Shown here piece after piece: positions 40,072 to 49,819 of a DNA stretch of 64,000 nucleotides (positions are counted from its first letter, which is position 1; every line of letters begins with the position of its first letter). The notes beneath the pieces were generated by a model, which worked only from the letters and a program-made list of their open reading frames with translations, was not told the DNA's origin and ran no database searches. Where the stretch lies: positions 186,001-250,000 of the forward strand of contig NZ_JABVWW010000001.1 in the NCBI RefSeq assembly GCF_013350005.1. The letters run 5' to 3'. The position numbers and the translations under genes were made by a program. This stretch comes from Methylocystis silviterrae (GTDB lineage: Bacteria; Pseudomonadota; Alphaproteobacteria; Rhizobiales; Beijerinckiaceae).

Positions 40072-41337
40072 TCAGGCGCTCGCGCCGCTTTTTTCGCTGC
40101 GTTCGGAGTAAATATAGAGCGGCCGGGCTTTGCCCTCGACGACTTCCGGTCCGATCACAACCTGTTCGACTCCCTCCAAACCTGGCAGATCGAACATCGT
40201 GTCTAGCAAGATCCCTTCCATGATCGAGCGCAGGCCGCGGGCGCCGGTGCGCCGTTCGATCGCCTTGCGCGCGACGGACGACAGCGCGTCGTCCTGGAAG
40301 GTGAGCTCGACGTTTTCCATCTCGAAAAGCCGCTGATACTGCTTGACCAGCGCGTTCTTAGGCTCGGTCAGGATCCGCTTGAGGGCGTCCTCGTCAAGAT
40401 CCTCGAGCGTCGCAATGACCGGGAGGCGGCCGACGAATTCGGGGATGAGCCCAAATTTCAGCAGGTCTTCCGGCTGCACTTGCCTAAAAATGTCGCCGGT
40501 GCGCCGTTCGTCGGGCGACTGCACGGTGGCGGCGAAGCCGATCGACGTGTTGCGCCCGCGGGCGGAGATGATCTTTTCGAGCCCCGCGAAAGCGCCGCCA
40601 CAGATGAACAGGATGTTCGTCGTGTCGACCTGCAGGAACTCCTGCTGGGGATGCTTGCGACCGCCTTGCGGCGGCACGGAGGCGACGGTGCCCTCCATGA
40701 TCTTCAAGAGCGCCTGCTGCACGCCTTCGCCCGAAACGTCGCGGGTGATCGAAGGATTGTCGGACTTGCGCGAAATCTTGTCGATTTCGTCTACATAGAC
40801 GATGCCGCGCTGGGCGCGTTCGACATTATAGTCCGACGCCTGCAGAAGCTTGAGAATGATATTTTCGACGTCCTCGCCGACGTAGCCCGCTTCGGTCAGG
40901 GTCGTGGCGTCGGCCATGGTGAACGGAACATCCAGGATGCGCGCTAGAGTCTGCGCCAGCATGGTCTTGCCGACGCCGGTCGGTCCGATCAGCAGGATGT
41001 TGGACTTCGCCAGCTCCACGTCGCCATGCTTGGTCGCGTGGTTGAGGCGCTTGTAATGGTTGTGGACCGCCACCGAGAGCACCCGCTTGGCCTGTGACTG
41101 GCCGATGACATAGTCGTCCAAAACCTTACAAATCTCTCGCGGGGTAGGAATGCCGTCGCGCTGCTTGACCAGCGAGGACTTGTTCTCCTCGCGGATGATG
41201 TCCATGCACAATTCGACGCATTCATCGCAGATGAACACCGTCGGTCCGGCGATGAGCTTACGGACCTCGTGCTGGCTCTTGCCACAAAAGGAGCAGTAAA
41301 GCGTGTTCTTGGAATCGCCGCCGCCGACCTTGCTCAT
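40072..41337 (-). CDS. clpX: ATP-dependent Clp protease ATP-binding subunit ClpX
   Basis: ClpX unfolds substrates and feeds them to ClpP. The 421-residue protein has the N-terminal C4 zinc domain ([11 protein letters not shown] with [10 protein letters not shown]), Walker A GPTGVGKT (K124), Walker [10 protein letters not shown], the pore loop GYVG and the ClpP-docking IGF-type loop (NTSIGFAAT). Normal partner clpP is not upstream here: the next gene is the PPi-phosphofructokinase, 233 bp away. lon follows downstream on the same strand. Confidence 0.97.
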   Translation of the reverse strand: MSKVGGGDSKNTLYCSFCGKSQHEVRKLIAGPTVFICDECVELCMDIIREENKSSLVKQRDGIPTPREICKVLDDYVIGQSQAKRVLSVAVHNHYKRLNHATKHGDVELAKSNILLIGPTGVGKTMLAQTLARILDVPFTMADATTLTEAGYVGEDVENIILKLLQASDYNVERAQRGIVYVDEIDKISRKSDNPSITRDVSGEGVQQALLKIMEGTVASVPPQGGRKHPQQEFLQVDTTNILFICGGAFAGLEKIISARGRNTSIGFAATVQSPDERRTGDIFRQVQPEDLLKFGLIPEFVGRLPVIATLEDLDEDALKRILTEPKNALVKQYQRLFEMENVELTFQDDALSSVARKAIERRTGARGLRSIMEGILLDTMFDLPGLEGVEQVVIGPEVVEGKARPLYIYSERSEKSGASA

Positions 41338-41570
41338 ATTGCTCTCCTATCGGGCCGGCTTGCCGGGCGAATCGGCCCGAACATCTGTGTTACCGGCGCC
41401 AGACTAACAAAAAGTGGAAGCGGCTGGCGTGCCCGTTTCCCCATCCAGTTTCGGTCGTCAGCGACGAGCGCCCGAGAACCATGACCACTTAGTGTATTTT
41501 ACACGACGGCCTAATTGCAACCTTCGCTGGAAACTCTGTTGAAGCAAGAAAGGCGCCCTCGCGGAACGGC

Positions 41571-42791
41571 TCAGGCGGTCAGGATCTTGGGAACCCGATT
41601 GAGCCGTAGCCGATAGGCGTCCGGCATGCCGCTTCCAAGCAAGGGACGCAGATACATCCGGAAGGCGTCGGTGACGTCCGTGCCGCAGGGGCTAATGTAT
41701 TCGTCCGGCATGACTTTTGTCTTTGCGGCGATCTCTTCAAGCGGCGTCAACTGATAGTCGACCGAATAAAAGCCGGTCCGGTGGATCGTCACCGAGCCGT
41801 CGCGGTCGCCCCAAATGGCGTATTGCACGGCCTTTTCGCCGACCTCGCGCGCCTCGCGCTGGTCGACGTCGGAAACGCAGCCGACGAAGCTCCTCTGCAC
41901 ATAGCCGAATGTATCGGCTCGCACCCGCTTGAATCCGAGCCGATCCTTCACGAGGCGGGTGAGTTCGTCGGCCAGCGCGCCGCCGCCCAGATGGACATTG
42001 CCGTGATCGTCGCGCTCCACCGCCTTGGCCAGCTTTTCGGCGATGGGCGTATGGTTTTCGTCGCAGACGCCTTCTGACACGGCAACGACGCAGCGGCCGT
42101 ATTTCGCCATCGTCGCCTTAACGTCGGCGAGGAATTTGTCGACGATGAAGGCGCGCTCAGGGATATAGATGAGATGCGGGCCGTCGTCGGGGAATTTCTT
42201 GCCGAGCGCCGAGGCGGCGGTCAGAAAGCCCGCGTGCCGGCCCATGACGATCGCGATATACACACCGGGGAGAGCCCAATTGTCGAGATTGGCGCCGGCG
42301 AACGCCTGCGCCACCCAGCGCGCCGCCGAGGGGAAGCCCGGCGTGTGGTCGTTGACCATCAGATCGTTGTCGATGGTTTTTGGAATGTGAACCGTCCGTA
42401 GCGGATAGCCGGCGCTTTGGGCCTCCTGCGAGACGATGCGCACCGTGTCCGACGAATCATTGCCGCCGATATAGAAAAAACAGCCGATCCCATGCGCGCG
42501 CAGGACGCGGAAGATTTCCTGACAATATTTGAGGTCCGGCTTGTCGCGCGTTGAGCCGAGCGCCGAAGACGGGGTGCAGGCGACGAGTTCGAGATTATGG
42601 GTCGTCTCCTGCGTGAGGTCGACGAAATCCTCGTTGACGACGCCGCGAACGCCGTGGAAGGCGCCATAAACCCGCTCGACCTCGCGAAATTTGCGGGACT
42701 CCAGCACGGCCCCGACGAGCGACTGATTGATGACGGCGGTGGGGCCGCCGCCCTGAGCGACGAGCACTTTAGAATAATCAATGGCGGTCAC
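41571..42791 (-). CDS. pfp: Pyrophosphate-type 6-phosphofructokinase
   Basis: Reversibly phosphorylates fructose 6-phosphate, here probably with pyrophosphate. The 406-residue protein has the PFK motifs AQGGGPTAVINQSL, YIGGNDSSDT and HIPKTIDNDL. The asparagine/aspartate after GG in GGND and the long form with the GRHAGFLTAASALG segment point to the PPi-dependent branch. Known methanotrophs use PPi-dependent PFK in place of the ATP enzyme, so it fits the proposed lifestyle. It is on the same strand as clpX, and transcribed toward it, with 233 bp between. ATP dependence is not excluded by sequence alone. Confidence 0.88.
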   Translation of the reverse strand: MTAIDYSKVLVAQGGGPTAVINQSLVGAVLESRKFREVERVYGAFHGVRGVVNEDFVDLTQETTHNLELVACTPSSALGSTRDKPDLKYCQEIFRVLRAHGIGCFFYIGGNDSSDTVRIVSQEAQSAGYPLRTVHIPKTIDNDLMVNDHTPGFPSAARWVAQAFAGANLDNWALPGVYIAIVMGRHAGFLTAASALGKKFPDDGPHLIYIPERAFIVDKFLADVKATMAKYGRCVVAVSEGVCDENHTPIAEKLAKAVERDDHGNVHLGGGALADELTRLVKDRLGFKRVRADTFGYVQRSFVGCVSDVDQREAREVGEKAVQYAIWGDRDGSVTIHRTGFYSVDYQLTPLEEIAAKTKVMPDEYISPCGTDVTDAFRMYLRPLLGSGMPDAYRLRLNRVPKILTA

Positions 42792-42874
42792 GACAAGCTC
42801 CTGGAAACCCGCGGCGCTTCAACCGCGCTGCGCTTATATTCTCAGGCGCGAGGCGGTTCAAATCGATCCGACCG

Positions 42875-43300
42875 CTATTCCGAGGACGTGCTCGCGCAGA
42901 CCTTGGCGAAGAGTCCTTCGTAGTAGGGCGGCGCCGGCGACCATTCGTTTTTCGGCGGATATGGCTTGGTGATCTTTCCTTGGCCCATCTGGCCCTGCCG
43001 CCAGCCACCGCCCTCGGACCTGTATTTCCGATTGGCGCAATCGAGCGACACCTTCTCGATTTCCGACAGCCCCTTTTCGGCAAGGCCGAATGCGGCGGCT
43101 TTTGGCGAGGCGGCGTTGTAATCCGTCAGGGCGTCGACCGTGACGATTCCGTCGGGCGACGTCCGACGCGAGCCAGGGTCCATATAGACGGTCGAAAAAT
43201 CGTCCTTGGAGACCTGCACCCATTCGACGCGGGCCGATGCCGAAGACGCCAGCGTCGACAGGAGAGCCGAGACGCTGATCTTCCACATCGCTGTCCGCAT
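42875..43300 (-). CDS. Exported protein with surface-adhesin E-like domain
   Basis: A 141-residue precursor. The signal peptide (MRTAMWKISVSALLSTLASS, cleavage after SASA) precedes a small beta-rich domain with the pattern VEWVQVSKDDFSTVYMDPGS, VTVDALTDYN and KVSLDCANRKYRSEGG, and a second Cys near the C-terminus (KVCAST). This resembles the surface-adhesin E family of short periplasmic proteins with a conserved cysteine pair. Start at 43300 chosen because upstream in-frame sequence is arginine-rich and overlaps secA. It begins 7 bp after the secA stop, so it may be translated from the secA transcript. Confidence 0.7.
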   Translation of the reverse strand: MRTAMWKISVSALLSTLASSASARVEWVQVSKDDFSTVYMDPGSRRTSPDGIVTVDALTDYNAASPKAAAFGLAEKGLSEIEKVSLDCANRKYRSEGGGWRQGQMGQGKITKPYPPKNEWSPAPPYYEGLFAKVCASTSSE

Positions 43301-43307
43301 CCTCGGC

Positions 43308-46130
43308 TTAGACAAGAGCGCCGTGGCAATGCTTGTATTTCTTGCCCGATCCGCATGGGCAGGGCTCATTGCGGCCCACCTTGCCCCAAGTGGCGGGATT
43401 GGTCGCGTCGCGCGTAGGGGGCGCCTCGCTGACCGCGAGCCCGCGCGCCGAGAAATCGACCCCCGCGAGACGCGTATTGAGCTCATCGAGCGCAAGCTGC
43501 TGTCCGCCGCCGATCAGCGCCTCGGGATTTGGATGCGACATTTCCATCGGCGGCAGCTCCGGCGGCGCGGAAGGCGGGGCCTCGAAGGACACTTCGACTC
43601 GCATCAATTGCGTGGTCACCGTTTCGTCCCACCGCGTCATCAGGCCCTTGAAGAGCTCGAGCGCTTCGGACTTATACTCGTTGAGCGGATCGCGCTGCGC
43701 CAAGCCGCGCCAGCCGATCACCTGCCGAAGGTGGTCGAGCGCGACGAGATGTTCGCGCCACAGCGTATCGAGAGACTGCAGGACGACCTGCTTCTCGATC
43801 ATGCGCATCAGCGGCTCAGTGTTCTTTTCGACGCGTTCGGCGTATGCGGCGTCGGCCGCCTCCAGCAGACGCTCCTTGAGTTCTTCGTCGGCGATGCCTT
43901 CTTCCTTCGCCCAGTCGGCGACCGGCAGATCCAGATTGAGCTTCGTTTTGACGTCTTCCGCCAGCCCGTCGACGTCCCAGGCCTCGGCGTAGGCGTCATG
44001 CGGGATGTGCTGCGACACCATCGCGTCGACCACGTCGGCGCGCATGTCGGCGGTCTGCTCCTCGACGCTCTCCTCATCCATGATTTCGAGCCGGCGCTCG
44101 AAGATCACCTTGCGCTGGTCGTTCATGACGTTGTCGAACTTGAGGATGTTCTTGCGGATGTCGAAGTTGCGCGCCTCGACCTTATGCTGCGCCTTCTCGA
44201 TCGCCTTGTTGATCCACGTATGGACGATGGCTTCGCCCTCCTGCAGGCCAAGCTTCACCAGCATCGAATCCATGCGCTCGGAGCCGAAGATGCGCATGAG
44301 ATCGTCTTGCAGCGACAGGAAGAATTTTGAGCGGCCCGGGTCGCCCTGACGTCCGGAGCGGCCGCGCAGCTGATTATCGATGCGCCGGCTCTCGTGACGC
44401 TCGGTGCCGATGATGTAGAGGCCGCCGGCGGCGATGGCCTTCTCCTTGAAGTCCGCGACCTCCTCGCGGATTTCCGCTTCCTTCTTGGTGCGCGCGTCGC
44501 CTTCGAGGCCGGCGCATTCCTGCATCACGCGCATCTCGACGTTGCCGCCCAGCTGAATGTCGGTGCCGCGGCCGGCCATGTTGGTGGCGATGGTGATCGC
44601 GCCGGGCACGCCGGCTTCCGCGACGATATAGGCTTCCTGTTCGTGGAAGCGCGCGTTGAGCACCGCGAAAAGCTTCGACGGCTTGCCCGAACGCGCCGCC
44701 TCGTAGAGCTTGGTCAGTCCCTTGGATTCGACGAAGTCGATCATCGTATAGCCCTGCGCGAGCAGGAACTCCGCCAGCTGCTCCGACTTCTCGATCGACG
44801 TGGTGCCGACGAGAAGCGGCTGCATCCGCCCGTTCGCGTCCTGGATCTCGGCGGCGATGGCGCCGAGCTTCTCCTTGGACGTGCGATAGACCTCATCATC
44901 CTGGTCGAGGCGGCAGACCTCGCGGTTCGTCGGAATTTCGACGACGTCCAGCTTGTAGATTTCGGCGAATTCATTCGCCTCGGTCGACGCCGTGCCGGTC
45001 ATGCCGGCGAGCTTGCCGTAGAGGCGAAAGTAATTTTGGAAGGTGATCGACGCGAGCGTGACGTTTTCAGGCTGAACCTGAACATGCTCCTTCGCCTCGA
45101 GCGCCTGATGCAGGCCTTCCGAATAGCGGCGGCCCGGCATCATGCGGCCGGTGAATTCGTCGATGATGACCACCTCGCCCTTGCGGACGATGTAATCCTT
45201 GTCCTTCTGGAAGAGCTTATGCGCGCGCAGCGCCTGATTGACGTGATGCACGAGCGTCACGTTGTGCGCCTCGTACAGCGCGCCTTCGGTCAGCGCGCCG
45301 GCCTCGGTCAGCAGCTCTTCCATATGCTCATTGCCGGCGTCGGTCAGATGAACCGTGCGCTGCTTCTCGTCGAGTTCGAAGTCGTCGGCGTTGAGCTTGG
45401 GGACCAGCTTGTCGATCGTGTTGTAGAGATCGGACTTGTCGTCGATGGCGCCCGAAATAATGAGCGGCGTGCGCGCCTCGTCGATCAGGATCGAGTCCAC
45501 TTCGTCGACGATCGCATAATTATGTCCGCGCTGAACCATCTGCGAGAATTCATATTTCATATTGTCGCGCAGATAGTCGAAGCCGAATTCGTTGTTGGTG
45601 CCGTAGGTGATGTCGCAGGCGTAGGCGGCGGCGCGATCCTCGTCCATGAGGTCATGCACCACGACCCCGACGCTCATGCCGAGAAATCTGTAGATCTGCC
45701 CCATCCATTCGGAGTCGCGCTTGGCGAGATAGTCGTTCACCGTGACGACATGGACGCCTTTGCCGGCGAGCGCGTTGAGATAGACGGCGAGCGTGGCGAC
45801 GAGAGTCTTGCCTTCGCCGGTGCGCATCTCGGCGATAGCGCCTTCATGCAGCACCATGCCGCCGATGAGCTGAACGTCGAAATGGCGCTGCCCGAGGGTG
45901 CGCTTGGCCGCCTCGCGCACCGTGGCGAATGCGGGAACAAGCAGATCGTCGAGCGTCTTGCCGGCGGCGAGCTCTTCGCGGAACTGGCGGGTTCGGTCCT
46001 TCAGCTCGTCGTCGGTCAGCGCTTCGACGTCCGCCTCCAGGGCGTTGATCGCGTTGACCTTCGGCGCGTAGGTCTTGAGCCGGCGGTCATTGGCCGTGCC
46101 GAAAATCTTCTTGGCGAGTGCGCCGATCAT
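43308..46130 (-). CDS. secA: Preprotein translocase ATPase SecA
   Basis: SecA drives Sec-dependent export at the inner membrane. The 940-residue protein has nucleotide-binding domain 1 with [13 protein letters not shown], the preprotein cross-linking domain, [19 protein letters not shown]2 with [15 protein letters not shown] and [14 protein letters not shown], the helical scaffold, and a C-terminal linker ending in the SecB/zinc-binding [17 protein letters not shown] at 46130 gives the canonical start [11 protein letters not shown]. The parvulin-type gene often found divergently upstream is not present; the 350-bp upstream stretch seems gene-free. Confidence 0.97.
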   Translation of the reverse strand: MIGALAKKIFGTANDRRLKTYAPKVNAINALEADVEALTDDELKDRTRQFREELAAGKTLDDLLVPAFATVREAAKRTLGQRHFDVQLIGGMVLHEGAIAEMRTGEGKTLVATLAVYLNALAGKGVHVVTVNDYLAKRDSEWMGQIYRFLGMSVGVVVHDLMDEDRAAAYACDITYGTNNEFGFDYLRDNMKYEFSQMVQRGHNYAIVDEVDSILIDEARTPLIISGAIDDKSDLYNTIDKLVPKLNADDFELDEKQRTVHLTDAGNEHMEELLTEAGALTEGALYEAHNVTLVHHVNQALRAHKLFQKDKDYIVRKGEVVIIDEFTGRMMPGRRYSEGLHQALEAKEHVQVQPENVTLASITFQNYFRLYGKLAGMTGTASTEANEFAEIYKLDVVEIPTNREVCRLDQDDEVYRTSKEKLGAIAAEIQDANGRMQPLLVGTTSIEKSEQLAEFLLAQGYTMIDFVESKGLTKLYEAARSGKPSKLFAVLNARFHEQEAYIVAEAGVPGAITIATNMAGRGTDIQLGGNVEMRVMQECAGLEGDARTKKEAEIREEVADFKEKAIAAGGLYIIGTERHESRRIDNQLRGRSGRQGDPGRSKFFLSLQDDLMRIFGSERMDSMLVKLGLQEGEAIVHTWINKAIEKAQHKVEARNFDIRKNILKFDNVMNDQRKVIFERRLEIMDEESVEEQTADMRADVVDAMVSQHIPHDAYAEAWDVDGLAEDVKTKLNLDLPVADWAKEEGIADEELKERLLEAADAAYAERVEKNTEPLMRMIEKQVVLQSLDTLWREHLVALDHLRQVIGWRGLAQRDPLNEYKSEALELFKGLMTRWDETVTTQLMRVEVSFEAPPSAPPELPPMEMSHPNPEALIGGGQQLALDELNTRLAGVDFSARGLAVSEAPPTRDATNPATWGKVGRNEPCPCGSGKKYKHCHGALV

Positions 46131-46481
46131 CCTTGCGAACCTTTCTCCCGAGCAGCGTCTGCCGCCTTCTCGGCGCGCCGGGGAACGGCGGCCGGCGGAA
46201 CGTCGCATAATGCATGAATAACATACGCCTGCGACATCGCCCCAATTGCGGCGAGGCGCCGAGACCGACGCGGCGTTTCCGCCGGAGAGATAAGAGCCGC
46301 CGGAAACCTTGTCAATGTAAGGGATTTGGCGGCGCGGGCGCCAAGTGGATCAGGGCCGATCCCCATCGCCTGAGGGTAAGCCAAACGGATGTTGACGGCG
46401 GCCAGCCCCAAGCCTAGCGTCGCTTCATCAATCGTTTTTTTGTCGCGCGTTCATATTCGGAACAGAATTAAGGAGGTCCCA
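46131..46481. other. Gene-free divergent interval upstream of secA
   Basis: About 350 bp between secA and the small secreted-protein gene at 46482. An open frame on the minus strand (46127-46411) overlaps the secA start and has no ribosome-binding site or family features. A T7 run near 46436 precedes the plus-strand gene. The region should contain both promoters. Confidence 0.4.
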
Positions 46482-46775
46482 TTGGCAAGCCCTCATTATA
46501 CGTTTTTCGCCGCTCTTATCGCCGCAGTTTTTCTTGGCGGCGCGACGGCGGAGGCTCAGCGCCGAACCCCTTCCGAAGCCGGTGTGAGCCCGACGGAGCA
46601 CTTCGGCGAAAAGGCGCCTCCCAAGGAAGAAGCCGCGCCGCAGAGCAAGAAGCCCGTCTCGGGCGAGGAAGACGCCCGGCCGGGCGTCGGCGAAGTTTCC
46701 AAAGAGCCGCAAGTTCCCACCAAGGCGCGGTCCATCCGCCGCGACCCTGCGGCCCAGCCCACGCCCAAGCCTTAA
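46482..46775 (+). CDS. Small secreted charged, proline-rich protein
   Basis: A 97-residue precursor starting at TTG. A perfect AGGAGG at 46471-46476 lies 5 bp before the TTG, and the resulting N-terminus is a signal peptide (MASPHYTFFAALIAAVFLGG, cleavage after AEA). The mature part is low-complexity and rich in K, E and P (EKAPPKEEAAPQSKKPVSG, then PRDP-like repeats at the end), with no known domain. It precedes the DUF1036 gene by 45 bp in the same direction. I do not recognise the family. Confidence 0.65.
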   Translation: MASPHYTFFAALIAAVFLGGATAEAQRRTPSEAGVSPTEHFGEKAPPKEEAAPQSKKPVSGEEDARPGVGEVSKEPQVPTKARSIRRDPAAQPTPKP

Positions 46776-46820
46776 TTCTTTTCGATCGCGTCCCGCGCAT
46801 TTTTCGCAGGGGAGGGGACC

Positions 46821-47237
46821 ATGCGCAGATTTTTGATCTTATTGGCCACGCTCAGCATCGTCTGTGCGCCGAGCGCCGCTCAGGCCTGGTTCAAGTTCCG
46901 CAACACCACCAAGGCCACGGTGTGGGTTTCATTTCTTTGGTATTCGCCGGGCTGTTCGGACGGCGGCGATTGGACGAAAAAGGGGTGGTGGAAATTAGAG
47001 CCGGGCCAGACGAAAACCGTCTTCGGCAAAGATCTGCAGAGCGTCAACACCTACTATTATTGGTATGCCGAGTCGAACGACGGCGCTGTGTGGAGCGGCC
47101 CTTTCAACACATGCGTGCCCCAGAGCGCCTACGAGTGGTGCATCAACACCTGTTGCTCGCCGACATGCCGGACGGTCGGCTTCCGCGAGAAATATATCGG
47201 CAGCTACAACAATTACACGATCAATCTTGTCAAATAG
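46821..47237 (+). CDS. DUF1036 family secreted protein
   Basis: A 138-residue precursor with a signal peptide (about 21 residues, ending AQA). The mature domain follows the DUF1036 plan: WFKFRNTTKATVWVSFLWY, WTKKGWWKLEPGQTKTVFG, NTYYYWYAESNDG and a cysteine-rich end (CVPQSAYEWC, CCSPTC). It is unusually rich in aromatic residues. A GGGGAGGGGA site supports the ATG at 46821. It is a distant paralogue of the gene at 18112. Function unknown. Confidence 0.8.
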   Translation: MRRFLILLATLSIVCAPSAAQAWFKFRNTTKATVWVSFLWYSPGCSDGGDWTKKGWWKLEPGQTKTVFGKDLQSVNTYYYWYAESNDGAVWSGPFNTCVPQSAYEWCINTCCSPTCRTVGFREKYIGSYNNYTINLVK

Positions 47238-47257
47238 GGGCTCGTCAAACAGGGGAC

Positions 47258-48232
47258 TCATGGAGCCTCATTGATGGGGCGCAGGGGCAACGGCATCACT
47301 CCGGTCTGCATCAGCCGCAAAAACAGCTTTATACCGATCGGCTCATTGCCGTTGGGGTGCACGAGCACGATCGAGCCCGGGCGGGGCCTTAAGCCGAGCG
47401 CGAGCCAGGAGTCGGCGCCGAGCGCGATGAGATGCCGGCTGCGGACGTTCTCCAGCAGCGCGGCGTCGGCGACGAGTCCCGGAAAGCGAAAAAACACCGA
47501 CGGCGTCTCGCCCTGGGCGATCATGAGCTTTTCCGTCTCGAAAATCTCGCGATCGACGTCCACGCCTGGCCGTAGGAAGTAATTCCGCCCGTCCGGAAGG
47601 CGGCGAACATAGGGATGGCTGTAGGAATGATTGGCCCAGGCGATGTCGAGCGCGCCGCCGCGCGCCTTCTCGCGCAGCCAGGCGAAGTCGGCGCCGTGGC
47701 GGGCGATCCAGCCGCCGGAGACGGCGAGCATCACGGGCGTATGCTTGCCTAGCGCGGCGAGCTTTTCGAAGAAGGCGCGGTCCAGCGACTTGCGGCTCGG
47801 GCAGAGGTCGCCGGTCACAAAGGCCCCGCCGCCGCCGGCGCCGTGAATGAGGCCGGCGTTGACGAGCGCCGGCGGACGCGTCGGGTCTTGCGGCGGATGC
47901 AGCGCCTGGAGATAGCGCGTCTCGGCCTGCGCCGCGTCGCTCGTCGCTTCGCAGCGCCAGCATGCCGCCCGCTCCAGCGACGTCTGCAGCGATTGCGGGT
48001 CGACCGTCAGGATCAGCAGCGTCCCGTCGACGCTCATGCGCCGGATGGCGAGCCGCGTTGAGCCGCTTTCGCTCGCGCAGCTCTCCAAAACCGGCGCATA
48101 ATTCTTGACGCGCGAGGCCGCCGGCGTCGGAGACGTCGCGATTTCGACCGGCGCGCAGGGGGCCTCCGCGCCATAGGCCGTTGCGGCGCCGGCGAGGCGC
48201 GCGCAAAATAGGAGGCCGAACATCCGAGTCAT
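47258..48232 (-). CDS. Polysaccharide deacetylase family protein, exported
   Basis: A 324-residue precursor with a signal peptide (MTRMFGLLFCARLAGAATAYG) and a NodB-type carbohydrate esterase domain in its second half. Motif-like segments are FVTGDLCPSRKSLD (candidate for the first Asp motif, TxDD degenerate), ANHSYSHPY (second motif, HSxxHP) and FFRFPGLV (third motif, RxPx). The N-terminal part (CAPVEIATSPTP to YLQALHPPQ) has two CxxC-like cysteines (CWRC) and is not assigned. Start is uncertain: ATG at 48232 or 48223. The start overlaps that of the divergent GNAT gene in CATG, so promoters must lie within the neighbouring coding sequences. Confidence 0.75.
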   Translation of the reverse strand: MTRMFGLLFCARLAGAATAYGAEAPCAPVEIATSPTPAASRVKNYAPVLESCASESGSTRLAIRRMSVDGTLLILTVDPQSLQTSLERAACWRCEATSDAAQAETRYLQALHPPQDPTRPPALVNAGLIHGAGGGGAFVTGDLCPSRKSLDRAFFEKLAALGKHTPVMLAVSGGWIARHGADFAWLREKARGGALDIAWANHSYSHPYVRRLPDGRNYFLRPGVDVDREIFETEKLMIAQGETPSVFFRFPGLVADAALLENVRSRHLIALGADSWLALGLRPRPGSIVLVHPNGNEPIGIKLFLRLMQTGVMPLPLRPINEAP

Positions 48233-48674
48233 GCGCAAGACCATGGCTAAAATCTTCGAGATTGAGAAGCTCGCTCTGTCGATCGAAACGGCGGAATCAG
48301 CGGAGCTTTCGGCGCGTCTCGGCGCGGCGCTTGGCGAACGTTTTGGGGTGCGGGACGAAACGCCTTTCTCCATTCTGGCGCGCGGGGAAGATGACGCGCT
48401 GATCGGCGGGGTCAATGGCCTCATCCATTGGCGATGGGCCTATGTGCGGCATCTCTGGGTGGCGGAGTCGCGGCGCGGCCAGGGCCTCGGCGCCGGGCTG
48501 ATGCGGGAGGCGGAGCGCCTCGCGCGGGATCGCGGTTGCGTCGGCGTCTATATCGACACATTCGAGAAACGCGTCGCCGCATTCTATGAGAGGCTCGGCT
48601 TCGCGCGCGTGGGCGAAATCGCGGATTTTCCGCCGGGCCACAGCCGCATCTCCCTGAGCAAGCCTCTCCGATGA
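48231..48674 (+). CDS. GNAT family N-acetyltransferase
   Basis: A 147-residue GNAT acyltransferase. The acetyl-CoA-binding motif A is VRHLWVAESRRGQGLGAGLMREAE (in two parts: VRHLWVAESRRGQG and LGAGLMREAE), with the R-x-x-G-x-G/A pattern RRGQGLG, followed by motif B AFYERLGFARVGE. Substrate cannot be told. Start at 48231 is tentative; an in-frame ATG at 48243 is possible. The stop overlaps the start of the alcohol dehydrogenase gene by ATGA, so the pair forms an operon. Confidence 0.85.
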   Translation: MRKTMAKIFEIEKLALSIETAESAELSARLGAALGERFGVRDETPFSILARGEDDALIGGVNGLIHWRWAYVRHLWVAESRRGQGLGAGLMREAERLARDRGCVGVYIDTFEKRVAAFYERLGFARVGEIADFPPGHSRISLSKPLR

Positions 48675-49666
48675 CTGAGATCATGAAAGCCATGGTCCTG
48701 CCGCGGCCCCACGCGCCGCTCGTCATGGAGGAGCGGCCGATCCCGTCGCTCGGCGTCGGCGAGTTGCGGCTCAAGATCGAGGCTTGCGGCGTTTGCCGCA
48801 CCGATCTCCATGTCGTTGACGGCGAACTGACCCGGCCGAAGCTTCCGATCGTTCCAGGCCACGAGATCGTCGGGCGCGTCGAGGCGATCGGTCCGAGCGT
48901 GACGGGCTTCTCGCTTGGACAGCGGGTTGGCGTTCCCTGGCTTGGCCATACCTGCGGGCATTGCCCCTACTGTCTGAGCGCGCGCGAAAATCTGTGCGAC
49001 GATCCGCTCTTCACCGGCTATACGCGCGATGGCGGCTACGCCACCCATACGATCGCCGACGCGTCCTACTGTTTCCCGCTGCCCGAGACCGGCGACTCGG
49101 CGACGCTCGCGCCGCTGCTGTGCGCGGGCCTCATCGGCTGGCGCACATTGAAGATGGCGGGTCCGGCGGAAGCGATTGGCATCTACGGCTTCGGCGCCGC
49201 CGCCCACATCATTGCTCAGGTTGCGATCGCTCAAGGCAAGCGCGTTCACGCATTTGTTCGGCCGGGCGATCAGTCGGCGGCCGATTTCGCGCTGTCGCTC
49301 GGCGCGGCCTCGGCGCAAGACTCAGACGCGCCCTCTCCGGAGCCGCTCGACGCCGCGCTGATTTTTGCGCCGGTCGGCGCGCTCATTCCGCGCGCGCTCG
49401 CCGCGACGAAGAAGGGCGGCGCAGTCGTTTGCGGCGGCATTCACATGAGCGACATTCCGAGCTTTCCATACGCGCTGCTTTGGGAGGAGCGTCGACTGCT
49501 TTCGGTCGCCAATCTCACGCGCGAAGACGCGCGCGAATTTCTCGCGCTCGCGCCGACGATTCCGCTGAAAATGCATGCGACGCGCTATCCTCTGGCGCGG
49601 GCGAATGAGGCGCTCGCCGATCTTCGCGAGGGTCGGCTGCAAGGCGCCGCGGTGCTCATTCCGTGA
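48671..49666 (+). CDS. Zinc-dependent alcohol dehydrogenase
   Basis: A 331-residue medium-chain dehydrogenase. Catalytic zinc ligands are the Cys of EACGVCRTDLH, the His-Glu of GHEIVG and the Cys of LLCAGLIGWR. The four structural-zinc cysteines are in CGHCPYCLSARENLC. The nucleotide fold shows IYGFGAAAHI. It resembles the AdhP/AdhA type acting on small alcohols with NAD(H). The start overlaps the GNAT stop. The coding end is followed by the palindromic repeat at 49711. Confidence 0.92.
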   Translation: MTEIMKAMVLPRPHAPLVMEERPIPSLGVGELRLKIEACGVCRTDLHVVDGELTRPKLPIVPGHEIVGRVEAIGPSVTGFSLGQRVGVPWLGHTCGHCPYCLSARENLCDDPLFTGYTRDGGYATHTIADASYCFPLPETGDSATLAPLLCAGLIGWRTLKMAGPAEAIGIYGFGAAAHIIAQVAIAQGKRVHAFVRPGDQSAADFALSLGAASAQDSDAPSPEPLDAALIFAPVGALIPRALAATKKGGAVVCGGIHMSDIPSFPYALLWEERRLLSVANLTREDAREFLALAPTIPLKMHATRYPLARANEALADLREGRLQGAAVLIP

Positions 49667-49710
49667 GCCGTGATCGCTTACGCGTCCGCAATGATAGGCG
49701 CGTGCCGATT

Positions 49711-49818
49711 GTCATTCCCGGCAGGCCGAAGGCCTGACCGGGAATCCAGAGCAATGGCATGAGTGATGGGTTTCGTTCTGGATTCTGGATCGCGCGCTTC
49801 GCGCGCGTTGGGAATGAC
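49711..49818. repeat. Palindromic intergenic repeat, type B, copy 2
   Basis: A roughly 108-bp imperfect palindrome bounded by GTCATTCCC and GGGAATGAC, with arm hairpins GGCAGGCCGAAGGCCTGACC and CGCGCGCTTCGCGCGCG, and inner parts GGAATCCAGAG and TTCTGGATTC shared with the copy at 12185-12282. It lies between the stops of two convergent genes, ending 2 bp before the kinase stop codon. Confidence 0.8.
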
Positions 49819-49819
49819 A

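Noticed and set aside
44394-46217. 607-codon frame on the plus strand opposite secA
   Set aside because: Shadow of secA; no start signal and no recognisable domain.
46127-46411. 94-codon minus-strand frame overlapping the secA start
   Set aside because: No ribosome-binding site, no domain; overlaps the true secA start.
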